From an uncultured Flavobacteriaceae bacterium (GTDB lineage Bacteria > Bacteroidota > Bacteroidia > Flavobacteriales > Flavobacteriaceae), in NCBI GenBank assembly GCA_938029725.1, contig CALHGE010000023.1:62001-126000 (forward strand): a DNA stretch of 64,000 nucleotides, in the 5' to 3' direction. The position numbers and the translations under genes are program-made. Positions 20,201-27,672 of this stretch are shown one piece after another. How positions within the stretch are numbered: the stretch's first letter is position 1; every line of letters starts with the position of its first letter. The notes beneath the pieces were generated by a model. That model made no database searches. It saw only the letters and a program-made list of their open reading frames with translations, and was not told where the DNA came from.

Positions 20201-21527
20201 AAAACGCTTAAATGTAAATTACAACGAAACGAGCGGTACAGTGCTGCCTGGGTATACACAATCTATAGGTTTTGTAGGTACAGCACGCCCAACACTTGGT
20301 TTTGTTTTTGGTAGTCAATCAGACGTGAGATTTGAGGCGGCACGAAATGGTTGGTTAACTCCTTTTGGGGATTTTAATGAACAGTACATTCGAAGAACAA
20401 ACAAGCAATTGAATATTACCGCTACGGCACAACCGCTTAGAGATTTAACAATTGATTTGGTTGCAGACCGGCAGTTTTCTGAAAGTTCTCAAGAGAATTT
20501 TGATTTAGACAAATGGAGAAACGGAGAGCCAGCGCTAGTAAATAGTCTCGGAAGTTTTAGTATCTCTACTATGATGATTGGTACTGCTTTTGGAAGTAGT
20601 GATGAATTTGATTCTAAGAACTTTGAGCAATTCAAGCAGAATAGAATTACGGTTGCCAATCGAATAGAATCTGACCGTGGTAATCAATCTGAAGGCGTTG
20701 TAGATGCTGAAGGCTTTCCGCAAGGCTATGGTAAAACACAGCAAGATGTTTTACTTCCTGCTTTCTTTGCCGCGTATACTGGTCAAGATGCAGAGCGAGT
20801 CAATTTAGACGCGTTTAGAAAAATACCTATTCCTAACTGGAATATCAAGTATACCGGTTTGATGAAAAACAAATGGTTTAAAAAGAAATTTAAGCGTTTC
20901 TCTGTAAGTCACGGGTATCGCGCTGCCTATAGTATCAACTCTTTTCAAACCAACTTAGAAATCCAAAATGGAAAAAAGATTTTTGAAGAGGATGATCCTA
21001 CGAACACTGAATTTGATTTTCGATCAGAACTGATTTTAAACAATGTGGTTTTAACAGATCAATTTAATCCTTTAATAAGGCTTGACTTTGAAATGAAGAA
21101 TTCGGTAAGTGTTTTAGCAGAGGTGCGAAGTGATCGAATGCTTTCCTTAAGTTTAGATAACAACCTGCTTACCGAAAATAATGGTAAAGAATATACGGTA
21201 GGTTTAGGATATCGTATCAAAGACGTAAAATTTGTCACCAATATTGGCGGACAGAAAACACGATTGAAAGGCGATCTAAACTTAAAAGCTGATGTAACCC
21301 TTAGAGATAATTTAACTATTATACGTAACCTTGATATTGATAACAATCAAATTACATCTGGTCAGAATCTTTTGTCTATTAAGTTTACGGCAGACTATGC
21401 ACTTAGTAAGAATTTGAATGCCTTATTCTTTTACGATCATTCTTTTTCGCAGTTTGCAGTTTCTACAGCATTCCCTCAAACGACTATAAATACAGGTTTT
21501 ACGCTTCGATATAATTTCGGTAATTAA
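14265..21527 (+). CDS. sprA: T9SS outer-membrane translocon protein SprA
   Basis: The very large beta-barrel pore of the type IX secretion system, which moves adhesins and enzymes to the cell surface and is needed for gliding. At 2,420 residues it matches the family (Sov in Porphyromonas). A signal peptide is visible: basic KKGAKKILK, a hydrophobic core, then SYAQ. The body contains family blocks such as PQGSVAMDLGV, RVTAGGRTLQEG and YLDDFEGAQ. It ends in an aromatic-rich strand terminating in LRYNFGN. The start is a TTG, because no ATG or GTG lies in frame between the ruvA stop and the signal peptide. Confidence 0.95.
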   Translation: MKKGAKKILKSSFKLTILFLLFFAATVNSYAQETDEENAQQQDSVKTGFSLGKLVMENPESIVSKYIYDTNLDRYIYNESVGDFDIGYPIILTPDQYYDLVRKEGIKGYFKEKGDALSGKKEGSGDAQKNLLPNFYVNNDFFQSVFGGNTIEVIPQGSVAMDLGVIWQKNDNPSLSPRNRTNLSFDFDQRISLSMLGKIGERLQVTANYDTEATFDFQNIVKLDYTPTEDDIIQSIEVGNVNMPLNSSLIQGAQSLFGVKTQLQFGKTKVTAVFSEQRSQNNTVVAQGGGTLSDFSITALDYDEDRHFFLAQYFRDNYDQALSKYPYIQSKVQITRLEVWVTNRSQQTLNVRNVVALQDLGEFGENKTRIGIQNGDPLGFYNQNSSNDGSIQPNELPRNNANDFDPATIGSGALTNDIRDIATVEKGFSIAGYQVDQGFDYAILENARKLNSGRDYEFDTQLGYVSLNQRLSNDEVLGVAFQYTYNGKVYQVGEFANGGVDATSATIAPGTQPLIENNTLILKLLKSNVTNITDPIWDLMMKNIYATGAFRLSQEDFKLNILFSDPTPRNYITPVDPFPNTAIGDNLKPLEERILLDVFNLDRLNAYNDIQPGGDGFFDFIPGRTVNTRNGLIIFTKTEPFGAFLHELLGGGDYNNELGYNNNQAKYVFRDMYELTKAASLQNPEKNKFLLKGRYKSEGSNGIPIGAFNVPRGSVRVTAGGRTLQEGIDYTVNYQAGTVQILDPSLEASNTPINISVENNAVFGQQTRRFTGINLEHQVSKNFVLGGTLLNLNERPLTQKSNFGVEPVNNTIFGLNGNFSTEVPFLTRLANKLPNIDTDVASNVSVRAEVAWLKPSSPKNADFQGETTTYLDDFEGAQALIDIRSSLGWALASAPVEFAEGKEGLATGFERAKMSWYTIDPIFYTNQRPAGITDSDMSNNETRRVFIQQLFQQDVAQGQTQVQNTLNINYFPEEKGPYNANANDTFDALAPNQKWAGIMRSLSSTNFEQSNVEFVQFWVLDPYVDGITDSPGELVLNFGNISEDILKDGRKQYENGLPGVNSNDLIRDDVWGRVPQTQALVYAFDADETNRARQDIGFDGLSDADEGTYTFEGESQPVYVNNLGISPDDPALDNYQYYLNREGDILERYKDFNNPDGNSPVTVSDTNRGSNTLPDVEDIDRDLTMNTINSYYEYRIPIRPNTSVSDKYVTDVLETAAVPANDVPDGRQINRRWIQYKIPLSDFTDAVGGISDFRSISFMRMYMTGFTTPTVLRFATLDLVRGDWRTYTKNLQDVMVDADPTDDGTVVDVNAVNIEENENRTPIPYVLPPGVIRERLNNNNTVIRQNEQSLSFVVENLEAEDSRGVFKSLNIDIRQYKKLRMFMHAEKIVDSDFSDDATPLVGFLRIGTDFSENFYQIERALQLTPFTARTEEEIWPEVNEMEISLEDLNKVKSAWIAGGDLTEVRFFEIENGEVIPVDEFAPRTLGRNRIGIKGNPSLGSIRSMMIGVKNIDNISARGEVWFNELRLAGLDNNGGWAAVAAIDANMADFANVTATGATSTSGFGGIDQMPNERAREDALSYDLVTNINVGQLLPKKWGIQLPLNYGVSEEIITPEFDPVYDDLKLQDRIDAASSQKDKDEVLEQAEDYTKRTSINLIGVRKERGEEADANFYDIENFTFNYSYNETDHRDFEVANLRDQNVNTGFVYNHAFKPAELAPFAKKDSLFTGKYLKWLKDLNFNVLPATISINSNIDRQFNQQRFRDVFVEGEDRLALPTLQQRNYQFNWQYAVNYSLTKSLRLNLTASNNSIVRNYFGDDLDANGNRRILEEANLWDGFFDLGEPNRHAQQMELNYELPFSKIPALDFISSQYTYSSNFDWQRGGDAINEVAIDWLRNNQPNQIGNSQVNTVQNSNTHNLTASLSMQKFYDLIGLKKKSGKTKANATPDRKDKAGNTKEAKKKGPRKTGKLFNTVVDVVTMVKRLNVNYNETSGTVLPGYTQSIGFVGTARPTLGFVFGSQSDVRFEAARNGWLTPFGDFNEQYIRRTNKQLNITATAQPLRDLTIDLVADRQFSESSQENFDLDKWRNGEPALVNSLGSFSISTMMIGTAFGSSDEFDSKNFEQFKQNRITVANRIESDRGNQSEGVVDAEGFPQGYGKTQQDVLLPAFFAAYTGQDAERVNLDAFRKIPIPNWNIKYTGLMKNKWFKKKFKRFSVSHGYRAAYSINSFQTNLEIQNGKKIFEEDDPTNTEFDFRSELILNNVVLTDQFNPLIRLDFEMKNSVSVLAEVRSDRMLSLSLDNNLLTENNGKEYTVGLGYRIKDVKFVTNIGGQKTRLKGDLNLKADVTLRDNLTIIRNLDIDNNQITSGQNLLSIKFTADYALSKNLNALFFYDHSFSQFAVSTAFPQTTINTGFTLRYNFGN

Positions 21528-21713
21528 AAGTATCACTACGAAGCTATTTTCTCAACCCTGGCCCTCTATTTCTGTGAATTAACCTTTTGATTTAGTGAGA
21601 TTGCTACTAAGCAGATTCCTTCGAGCTAAAAAGTTTCGAATAAAGACCGGAAGAAAATCCAATTCGCTGCATAATTGAGTTTGAACTTCACATTTCAACT
21701 TGAACTTATTTTT

Positions 21714-21742
21714 TTGAATCTCTTGAGAATCCGTTACATTTG
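21714..21742 (+). promoter_or_regulatory. promoter of gcvH
   Basis: TTG at 21714-21716, an 18-base spacer, then TACATTTG at 21735-21742. This fits the Bacteroidota consensus, 24 bases before the gcvH ATG. The 238-base gap after sprA holds nothing else recognisable. Confidence 0.65.
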
Positions 21743-21765
21743 CTTGACTAATTAATATATCTCAA

Positions 21766-22146
21766 ATGAATATACCATCAGAATTAAAATACACTAAAGA
21801 TCACGAATGGGTTAGCATCGAAGGAGATGTGGCTACCGTTGGAATTACTGATTTTGCCCAGGGCGAATTAGGCGATATTGTATATGTTGAAGTTGAAACC
21901 TTAGATGAAACTTTAGAACAAGATGAAGTTTTTGGAACCGTTGAAGCGGTAAAGACAGTTTCTGATCTTTTTCTTCCTTTACATGGAGAAATCATTGCCT
22001 TTAACGAAGCTTTAGAAGATGAGCCTGAAAAGGTGAATTCAGACCCTTACGGTGAAGGGTGGATGATTAAAATAAAGGTAAGCGACCCATCTCAATTTGA
22101 GACGCTACTCTCTGATGCTGACTACAAAGATTTGGTTGGTGGTTAA
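21766..22146 (+). CDS. gcvH: glycine cleavage system H protein
   Basis: A 126-residue lipoyl carrier that shuttles the aminomethyl group between the P, T and L proteins of the glycine cleavage complex. The lipoyl attachment lysine is Lys63 in GTVEAVKTVSDL. The start MNIPSELKYTKDHEW is typical of the family. The genes for P, T and L are not in this window. The 3' end overlaps the start of the vanZ-like gene. Confidence 0.97.
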   Translation: MNIPSELKYTKDHEWVSIEGDVATVGITDFAQGELGDIVYVEVETLDETLEQDEVFGTVEAVKTVSDLFLPLHGEIIAFNEALEDEPEKVNSDPYGEGWMIKIKVSDPSQFETLLSDADYKDLVGG

Positions 22147-22540
22147 AAGATATTTTTTTACAATTGTATTTCTATGCTGGATGATGTTCGTGACATTTTT
22201 CAGCTTATATCCTTTTGAAGGGGTTCAGGTGTCTCGTTTTAATATTCCTCATATGGATAAGCTAGTCCACTTTACCTTTTATTTTGTGGCATGTGGTTTA
22301 GGAGTGCTCTTTTTAAGGGAGCGCACAGCGGGTAGCTTGCCATTAAGAAAGGCCTTGCTGATTATGACGTTGGCAACCATTGGTTTTGGGGTTCTTATGG
22401 AGATTTTACAACATGTTTTAACGGAAGAAAGAGCTGCAGATATTCTTGATGCACTTGCCAATACGGTGGGTAGTTTTTGTGGTGCAATGGCCTTAAAATT
22501 ACTTTTTTCCACTAAAAGACGGTTAAAGTGGGAATTTTAG
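22139..22540 (+). CDS. VanZ family membrane protein
   Basis: A ~133-residue protein with four hydrophobic segments and VanZ-type blocks: SLYPFEG after helix 1, HMDKLVHFTFYF at helix 2, and the acidic helix-3 region GVLMEILQ followed by ERAADILDALANTVGS. The likely start is GTG at 22139 (or TTG at 22136), giving an 8-base overlap with gcvH and a proper basic N-terminus. A longer frame from 22097 would run inside gcvH. VanZ family members are linked to glycopeptide tolerance or envelope functions, but the role here is unknown. Confidence 0.8.
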   Translation: MVKRYFFTIVFLCWMMFVTFFSLYPFEGVQVSRFNIPHMDKLVHFTFYFVACGLGVLFLRERTAGSLPLRKALLIMTLATIGFGVLMEILQHVLTEERAADILDALANTVGSFCGAMALKLLFSTKRRLKWEF

Positions 22541-22594
22541 TTGCTCATTTAAGATATAATTAATTAAATTAGCGAACACATTAAATGTAACACT

Positions 22595-23299
22595 ATGGAA
22601 TTAAAAAAGAATCCGAAGGCAGACTTGAGTAGAAATACCGGTTTATATTTTGCAGTAGGATTGTTCGCTGTAACGGCTCTTACCTATTTTGCCTTAGAGC
22701 ATAAGACCTATGAAGGAGGTAATGAGTATGATATTTCAATGAACATTGACGATGATTTGGATGAGGAAGTTCCAATGACTGAGCAGTTAAAAACACCACC
22801 ACCACCACCACCACCAGCTGCACCTGAAATTATTGAGGTTGTTGAGGATGAAGAAGAGGTTGAAGAAACTGTAATCGAATCTACCGAAAGTAATGAGGAA
22901 GAAGAGATCATGGAAGTGGATGACGTTGAGGTTGAGGAAATGGACGAAGATCTTGATGTTCCTTTTGCTGTGATTGAAAACGTACCTGTTTTTCCAGGTT
23001 GTGAAAAAGAGAGCAATAAAAGAGCTTGCTTTAATAAAATGATGCAAAAGCATATTAGCAGAAACTTCCGTTACCCAGAAATTGCACAAGAAATGGGTGT
23101 TCAGGGTAGAGTAAGTGTAATGTTTACTATTCAGAAAGATGGAAGTATCGGTAACGTAAGAATGCGTGGGCCAGATAAGAATTTAGAGAAAGAAGCCGCT
23201 AGAATCATTGCTAAACTACCTCGAATGACTCCTGGTAAACAAAGAGGGCGAGCAGTGCGTGTGCCATTTAGTATTCCAATTACATTTAAGTTACAATAG
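22595..23299 (+). CDS. energy transducer TonB
   Basis: A 234-residue periplasm-spanning protein that passes proton-motive energy to TonB-dependent outer-membrane transporters. It has one N-terminal membrane helix (about residues 18-36), a short run of seven prolines (about 68-75), a strongly acidic linker rich in Glu and Val (about 80-125), and a C-terminal TonB domain (about 145-234) with YPEIAQEMGVQGRV and VPFSIPITFKLQ. The acidic linker is unusual next to the Pro-Lys linkers of enteric TonB but is common in Bacteroidota. No exbBD genes are adjacent. A strong terminator follows. Confidence 0.9.
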   Translation: MELKKNPKADLSRNTGLYFAVGLFAVTALTYFALEHKTYEGGNEYDISMNIDDDLDEEVPMTEQLKTPPPPPPPAAPEIIEVVEDEEEVEETVIESTESNEEEEIMEVDDVEVEEMDEDLDVPFAVIENVPVFPGCEKESNKRACFNKMMQKHISRNFRYPEIAQEMGVQGRVSVMFTIQKDGSIGNVRMRGPDKNLEKEAARIIAKLPRMTPGKQRGRAVRVPFSIPITFKLQ

Positions 23300-23320
23300 A
23301 GAAAATTTTCTTTCATAAAG

Positions 23321-23346
23321 AAATCCCCAACTTTTGTTGGGGATTT
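23321..23346 (+). terminator. intrinsic terminator after tonB
   Basis: An 11-bp perfect stem (AAATCCCCAAC with GTTGGGGATTT) around a TTTT loop, continuing into a T-run, 22 bases after the tonB stop. Confidence 0.9.
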
Positions 23347-23367
23347 TTTGTTATATATCCCTAAGTT

Positions 23368-24170
23368 TTACTTCGATGTTAAGCTTTTGTATGAATTTTC
23401 ACCCAACCGTTCAGGGCTAATAAAGCCATTTCTATGAACTTCGTCATATCTTTTGGACAGTGCTGAATTTGCTTTTATATCCTCTAGCATAGCGACATAG
23501 ATTTCTAGCGCTTGTTTCGTAGAGGGTCTTCCATATTCTAATATGATTTTGGTGTCGTCATTAATAGGTGGTAAGGCTTTTTTTTTTGGCTTTTATGTAT
23601 GCATCGATACTTCCGCCGCTTTTTAAATCTATGCGAGGTAGCGGCCTTCGAAATAGGTGTGGCCCATATGCAATACGTTGTTATTCATGAAATACACCAG
23701 GGCATCTCCATCTGTAGGTGCATTGTGTTCGTGAAGCGCCATATTAGTCTCATCGCTATCGTAAAAAGTAATATCCTCTGAAAAGGTGAGCTCGATAAGT
23801 ATTTTGGCGAAGTAGTCTGTTGTAATTTCTATTTTTTCGCAAGCTTAGCATGCTGATTTGTTTTGATACTTTCTCTTGTGTTTTCATGAGCTATTAAGGT
23901 AACGGCTTTAGAAATGAATTTGGCATTATTGCCAGAATGGTCACCGTGCATATGGGTGTTACATAAGGTGGCGATTGGTGTATCAGTTAAGGTGCTATTG
24001 GCAATTTTTATTTTATCGCTCAGTCGTTCAAATTGATCATCAATCGTAAGGGCTTAGTTTCGCCAAGGTGAAAGCCAATTTTTTCTCATTACCCTGTCAA
24101 TATTTAGACATATTGAGAGAGGGTATCTACGGTAATACAAACTTCCTTGTCTTGTGATTTTACTAGAAAT
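23368..24170 (-). pseudogene. decayed metallo-beta-lactamase-fold hydrolase
   Basis: Pieces of one MBL-fold protein can be read on the minus strand, but in different frames. The zinc-site segment CNTHMHGDHSGNNAKF lies at about 23.93-23.96 kb. After a frame break near 23.83 kb (an A-run followed by TAG), the frame continues with ITTDYFAKILIELTF and ALVYFMNNNVLHMGHTYFEG. A stop near 23.63 kb and a nine-base homopolymer near 23.58 kb break it again. The tail ends ERLGENSYKSLTSK with the stop at 23368. The second zinc motifs look eroded: EYG where GHG is expected and GHT where GDT is expected. The 5' limit is approximate. The gap between tonB and ctaB is explained by this remnant. Confidence 0.75.
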
Positions 24171-24276
24171 CACAGTAAATAATAGTTACGAATGTAAAAA
24201 AGTGAGTTTTCAATTTCATAAGAGTATTCGTTTACAGTGGCTATTTTCAAATTAAGGATTAAATCGGTCTAATTCG

Positions 24277-24307
24277 TTGTGAAAAAGAAGGTTGGGGTTT
24301 ATCTTTG
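24277..24307 (+). promoter_or_regulatory. promoter of the haem/oxidase operon
   Basis: TTG at 24277-24279, a 20-base spacer, then TATCTTTG at 24300-24307, a full match to the consensus. It overlaps the 5' end of the longest ctaB reading frame and therefore argues for a downstream start codon. Confidence 0.65.
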
Positions 24308-24321
24308 CAACCCATTTAAAG

Positions 24322-25227
24322 ATGCATATGAAGACGGCTGTCAGTTCGACAATGAATAGCACTTGGTCTTTGGCTTTTTCCGATTTTAAGGAGATTACCA
24401 AAGCGCGTCTGGCGATTAGCGTTGTTTTCTCATCGCTCGCCGGATATCTATTAGCACCAGGGGTTATTGATCCTGTTTCCTTAGCGCTTTTGGCTTTTGG
24501 TGGCTATTGTATGGTTGGGGCTTCAAATGCATTCAATCAGATTATAGAAAGAGATTTAGATGCCTTGATGAACCGGACTAAGAATAGACCGATTCCGTCA
24601 GGTCGAATGTCGGTGAATAAAGCCCTGACAATTGCGATTTTACTAACCGTATTGGGAATTGTAGCCTTGTATTATTTGAATGCAAAGACGGCTATGTTTG
24701 GCGCAATATCGATCTTTTTATATACTAGCGTTTATACGCCATTAAAAACAAAAACCCCTTTAGCAGTATTTGTTGGAGCTTTTCCAGGCGCCATTCCGTT
24801 TATGTTAGGGTGGGTTGCGGCAACCAATGAGTTTGGAATTGAGCCGGGTACCTTGTTTATGATTCAGTTTTTTTGGCAGTTTCCTCATTTTTGGGCGCTA
24901 GGTTGGATGTTGGATGAAGATTATAAAAAAGGAGGGTTTAAAATGCTTCCTACAGGCAAAAAAGATACGGGTACAGCAGTACAGATTATTATGTACACGA
25001 TTTGGATGATAGTGGTTTCAGTGGTTCCTGCTTTTGGAATTACTGGTGATTTAGCCTTGTCTATTCCTGCAGCTATACTTGTTTTTTTAATGGGCATCGT
25101 AATGCTCGTATTTGCCTTTCAGTTGTATAATAAGAGAGATAATCCCGCAGCACGGAAATTAATGCTGGCAAGTGTGAGTTATATTACCTTGATGCAGATC
25201 GTTTATGTAATTGATAAATTTATTTAA
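24322..25227 (+). CDS. ctaB: protohaem IX farnesyltransferase (haem O synthase)
   Basis: A UbiA-family membrane prenyltransferase that adds farnesyl to haem B for haem-copper oxidases. It has about nine hydrophobic segments. The first aspartate motif is NAFNQIIERDLDALMNRTKNR, seen here as NQIIERDLDALMNRT (about residues 85-100). The second is WMLDEDYKKGGFKMLP (about 205). The frame is open from 24292, but that start lies upstream of the -7 promoter box, so ATG at 24322 (or 24328) is more likely. It heads an operon with cytochrome oxidase subunits, which fits its role. Confidence 0.93.
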   Translation: MHMKTAVSSTMNSTWSLAFSDFKEITKARLAISVVFSSLAGYLLAPGVIDPVSLALLAFGGYCMVGASNAFNQIIERDLDALMNRTKNRPIPSGRMSVNKALTIAILLTVLGIVALYYLNAKTAMFGAISIFLYTSVYTPLKTKTPLAVFVGAFPGAIPFMLGWVAATNEFGIEPGTLFMIQFFWQFPHFWALGWMLDEDYKKGGFKMLPTGKKDTGTAVQIIMYTIWMIVVSVVPAFGITGDLALSIPAAILVFLMGIVMLVFAFQLYNKRDNPAARKLMLASVSYITLMQIVYVIDKFI

Positions 25228-25242
25228 AGAATATAAAGAGGA

Positions 25243-25824
25243 ATGGATTTAACCCAAGGTTCAGAGAAGGAGAAGTACGACAGGTCAAAAAAAATGATGC
25301 TTTGGTTCGGTATAGTTAGTCTGTTAATGGGCTTTGCTGGTTGGACAAGTGCTTACATCGTAAGTAGCTCAAGAAAAGATTGGCTGCAAGACATTGAGTT
25401 GCCGTCACTCTTTTATGTTAGCACAGGGCTATTGGTAATTAGTAGTTTGACTTTTATTTTAGCGAAACGCGGAGTACAACAAAACAAGCAACAACTTGCT
25501 ACCCTATTTTTGGTGACCACATTAGTTCTTGGTATTGCTTTTATCTTTTTGCAATTTCAAGGTTTTAACCAAATGTTGGAGAACGGGTATCGGTTTACAG
25601 GGCCAACGAGTAGTATTAAGATGTCTTATGTCTATTTAATTGCCTTTGTGCATATCGTGCATGTAGTAGCGGGGTTAATTTGTCTTTCAGTAGTGCTTTT
25701 TAGGCAAGTGAAGGGTAAATACACCGCTCAGGAATATTTAGGTCTGACTTTAGGAGCTACATTTTGGCATTTTCTAGGAATTTTATGGGTGTATTTAATT
25801 TTGTTTATGACGTTTGTAAAATAA
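25243..25824 (+). CDS. cytochrome oxidase subunit III family protein (short)
   Basis: A 193-residue haem-copper oxidase subunit III with five predicted membrane helices (about residues 18-38, 52-68, 82-102, 128-150 and 170-190). The helix-4 histidine block AFVHIVHVVAGL and the C-terminal FWHFLGILWVYLIL are typical. An AGAGGA ribosome-binding sequence lies just upstream of the ATG, 15 bases after ctaB. It supports the catalytic subunits, which are not in the window. A second, larger subunit III follows. Confidence 0.88.
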   Translation: MDLTQGSEKEKYDRSKKMMLWFGIVSLLMGFAGWTSAYIVSSSRKDWLQDIELPSLFYVSTGLLVISSLTFILAKRGVQQNKQQLATLFLVTTLVLGIAFIFLQFQGFNQMLENGYRFTGPTSSIKMSYVYLIAFVHIVHVVAGLICLSVVLFRQVKGKYTAQEYLGLTLGATFWHFLGILWVYLILFMTFVK

Positions 25825-25880
25825 ATTGAATTAAAATTGGTTTTGATAGCAATTCAATTTTCGAAACGTTAAAAAAGATG

Positions 25881-25888
25881 TAAATTTG
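25881..25888 (+). promoter_or_regulatory. putative -7 element before the long cox subunit III
   Basis: TAAATTTG matches TAnnTTTG, 31 bases before the ATG, in a 94-base gap. No clear TTG is found at -33, so an internal promoter is possible but unproven. Confidence 0.4.
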
Positions 25889-25918
25889 TGCAAATTCTAA
25901 TCATACGATAAGTTATAT

Positions 25919-26980
25919 ATGGATTCAACGGTAGCTACAGGTTCAGAAGAAAACGTTTGGGGAGGTGGTAATAGACCTCTAGGAGCAAGTTATGGTAAAT
26001 TGATGATGTGGTTTTTCCTCGTTTCTGATGCCCTGACTTTCTCTGGTTTATTGGCTGCATATGGCTTCTCTCGTTTTAAGTTTATCGAAACTTGGCCAAT
26101 TGCTGATCAGGTTTTTACACACGTTCCGTTTGTTCATGGTAATTTTCCTATGATTTACGTAGCGCTCATGACGCTAATTCTGATTATATCATCAGTAACT
26201 ATGGTACTTGCGGTAGATGCTGGTCATAATATGAAAAAGAATGCCGTCATCTGGTATATGTTTTTAACCATTATTGGTGGTGCTATTTTCGTTGGCTCAC
26301 AAGCTTGGGAATGGGGTACTTTCATCAAAGGTGATTTTGGCGCTGTTGAAACTAAGGGTGGTCGTATTTTACAATTTGTAAATTCAGAAACAGGCGAAAG
26401 AGCAGCTATTGCTGATTTTGCTTCAACGATAGAAAGTGAACGTGTAAATCACGAAAAAAGAAATGGAATTTGGTACTATGACGGTGCTGAACTGCCTTCA
26501 TATTCATTGAATGAAGTTGTGGCAGGGTTTAAAGCGAACAGGTCGATAGTGATTCGAACGGAGCAAATACTTCCAAATATTGAAAAACTAAAAGCATCAG
26601 ATAACCCTAAAGATCTTGCCAAAGTAGCACGTCTTGAAAAGGATGTTGCTAATATCAGTGGAGAAGGAGAGAAGGCTATTTTAACACGAGAAGCCTCCGA
26701 GTCTAAGCTGAACGACGCAGTTCAAGTTGTAGAAGGTGCAAATCTGATTCAAAACGAATATGGTAGTAGACTTTTTGCTGATTTCTTTTTCTTTATCACA
26801 GGTTTTCACGGTTTTCACGTAACCTCAGGAGTAGTCATTAACATGATCATTTTCTTTAATGTGATTTTAGGAACTTATGAGAAGAGAGGGCACTACGAAA
26901 TGGTAGAGAAAGTCGGATTGTACTGGCACTTTGTAGATTTAGTCTGGGTATTCGTATTTACCTTCTTCTACCTTGTGTAA
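25919..26980 (+). CDS. cytochrome c oxidase subunit III with large hydrophilic insert
   Basis: A 353-residue subunit III. Helices at about 28-48, 78-98 and 110-128 end at GSQAWEWGTF (about residues 126-135). They are followed by a hydrophilic stretch of about 140 residues (139-278), rich in charged residues and partly coiled-coil-like. The membrane part then resumes with ADFFFFITGFHGFHV and ends YWHFVDLVWVFVFTFFYL. The helix blocks are classic for the family; the insert is not part of the canonical fold. The gene lies between the short subunit III and subunit IV, so it belongs to the same oxidase. Confidence 0.9.
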   Translation: MDSTVATGSEENVWGGGNRPLGASYGKLMMWFFLVSDALTFSGLLAAYGFSRFKFIETWPIADQVFTHVPFVHGNFPMIYVALMTLILIISSVTMVLAVDAGHNMKKNAVIWYMFLTIIGGAIFVGSQAWEWGTFIKGDFGAVETKGGRILQFVNSETGERAAIADFASTIESERVNHEKRNGIWYYDGAELPSYSLNEVVAGFKANRSIVIRTEQILPNIEKLKASDNPKDLAKVARLEKDVANISGEGEKAILTREASESKLNDAVQVVEGANLIQNEYGSRLFADFFFFITGFHGFHVTSGVVINMIIFFNVILGTYEKRGHYEMVEKVGLYWHFVDLVWVFVFTFFYLV

Positions 26981-27061
26981 ATCTATGAGCATTCTTGCGA
27001 AAGCTAGAATCTGTTAACTTAGTTATATATTTCCGTTGTACGGAGTTTAAAAAGTTTATAA

Positions 27062-27445
27062 ATGGCACACGAGCATAAATTAGCAATTTTTAGAGGTTTA
27101 TTGAAATTCAAGTCTAACACCCAAAAGATATGGGGCGTACTTGTGTTTTTATGTATAGTAACTGCTGTCGAAGTTGTTTTGGGTATTATTAAACCTGAAG
27201 TTTTACTACACAACACCTTCTTAGGAATGAAGTTGTTGAATTGGATATTCATTATCTTAACCCTAGTAAAAGCATACTACATAGCCTGGGATTTTATGCA
27301 CCTTCGTGACGAAAAAACAGCTTTGAGAAGAGCTATAGTTTGGACACCAATATTCTTGGTAGCTTACCTGGTATTCATATTGCTTTTCGAAGCAGATTAT
27401 GTTTACAATGTATACAAAGACGGTTTCGTGACTTGGAATTTCTAA
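27062..27445 (+). CDS. cytochrome c oxidase subunit IV family protein
   Basis: A 127-residue small subunit with three hydrophobic segments (about residues 22-42, 58-78 and 92-115) and the helix-2 block KAYYIAWDFMHLRDEKT, typical of the prokaryotic subunit IV family (CyoD/CtaF-like). It lies 81 bases after the large subunit III and before the oxidase assembly genes. Its role is oxidase stability or assembly. Confidence 0.88.
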   Translation: MAHEHKLAIFRGLLKFKSNTQKIWGVLVFLCIVTAVEVVLGIIKPEVLLHNTFLGMKLLNWIFIILTLVKAYYIAWDFMHLRDEKTALRRAIVWTPIFLVAYLVFILLFEADYVYNVYKDGFVTWNF

Positions 27446-27620
27446 GGAGCTCAGTTGACGCCTTTAAGTAGCGCTTTTGCATTTAACTGTTGTGTTGTAA
27501 TAAAGATATTTCTTAGCAGTATCGCCAGCGCTGCAATAGTTAAATAAATAGCATTTTGATGCGCAAGACTAGTTTTGTAACCAAAAGTTAAAACCAATTT
27601 TGGGTCATTATTAACAAATA

Positions 27621-27648
27621 AAAAAGACGGCATTTACGCCGTCTTTTT
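27621..27648 (+). terminator. intrinsic terminator after the cox subunit operon
   Basis: An 11-bp stem (AAAAAGACGGC with GCCGTCTTTTT), loop ATTTAC, T-run downstream. It divides the 227-base gap between subunit IV and the SCO-like gene; the rest of that gap shows nothing recognisable. Confidence 0.88.
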
Positions 27649-27656
27649 TACTTTTG
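27649..27656 (+). promoter_or_regulatory. -7 element fused to the terminator tail
   Basis: TACTTTTG starts at the last T of the terminator's T-run and lies 17 bases before the ATG of the SCO-like gene. Terminator and next promoter are thus directly joined. Confidence 0.5.
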
Positions 27657-27672
27657 TACAGGTATTAAAATT

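Noticed and set aside
22790-22815. CCA trinucleotide run
   Set aside because: It encodes the short Pro-rich linker of TonB and is not a separate repeat element.
22708-23089. Two minus-strand frames with Ser-rich or Trp-rich runs
   Set aside because: They are antisense to the acidic and proline-rich linker of TonB; the runs reflect the GAA/GAG and CCA repeats.
23599-23781. 60-codon plus-strand frame in the gap after tonB
   Set aside because: Antisense to the MBL pseudogene, whose recognisable motifs are on the minus strand.
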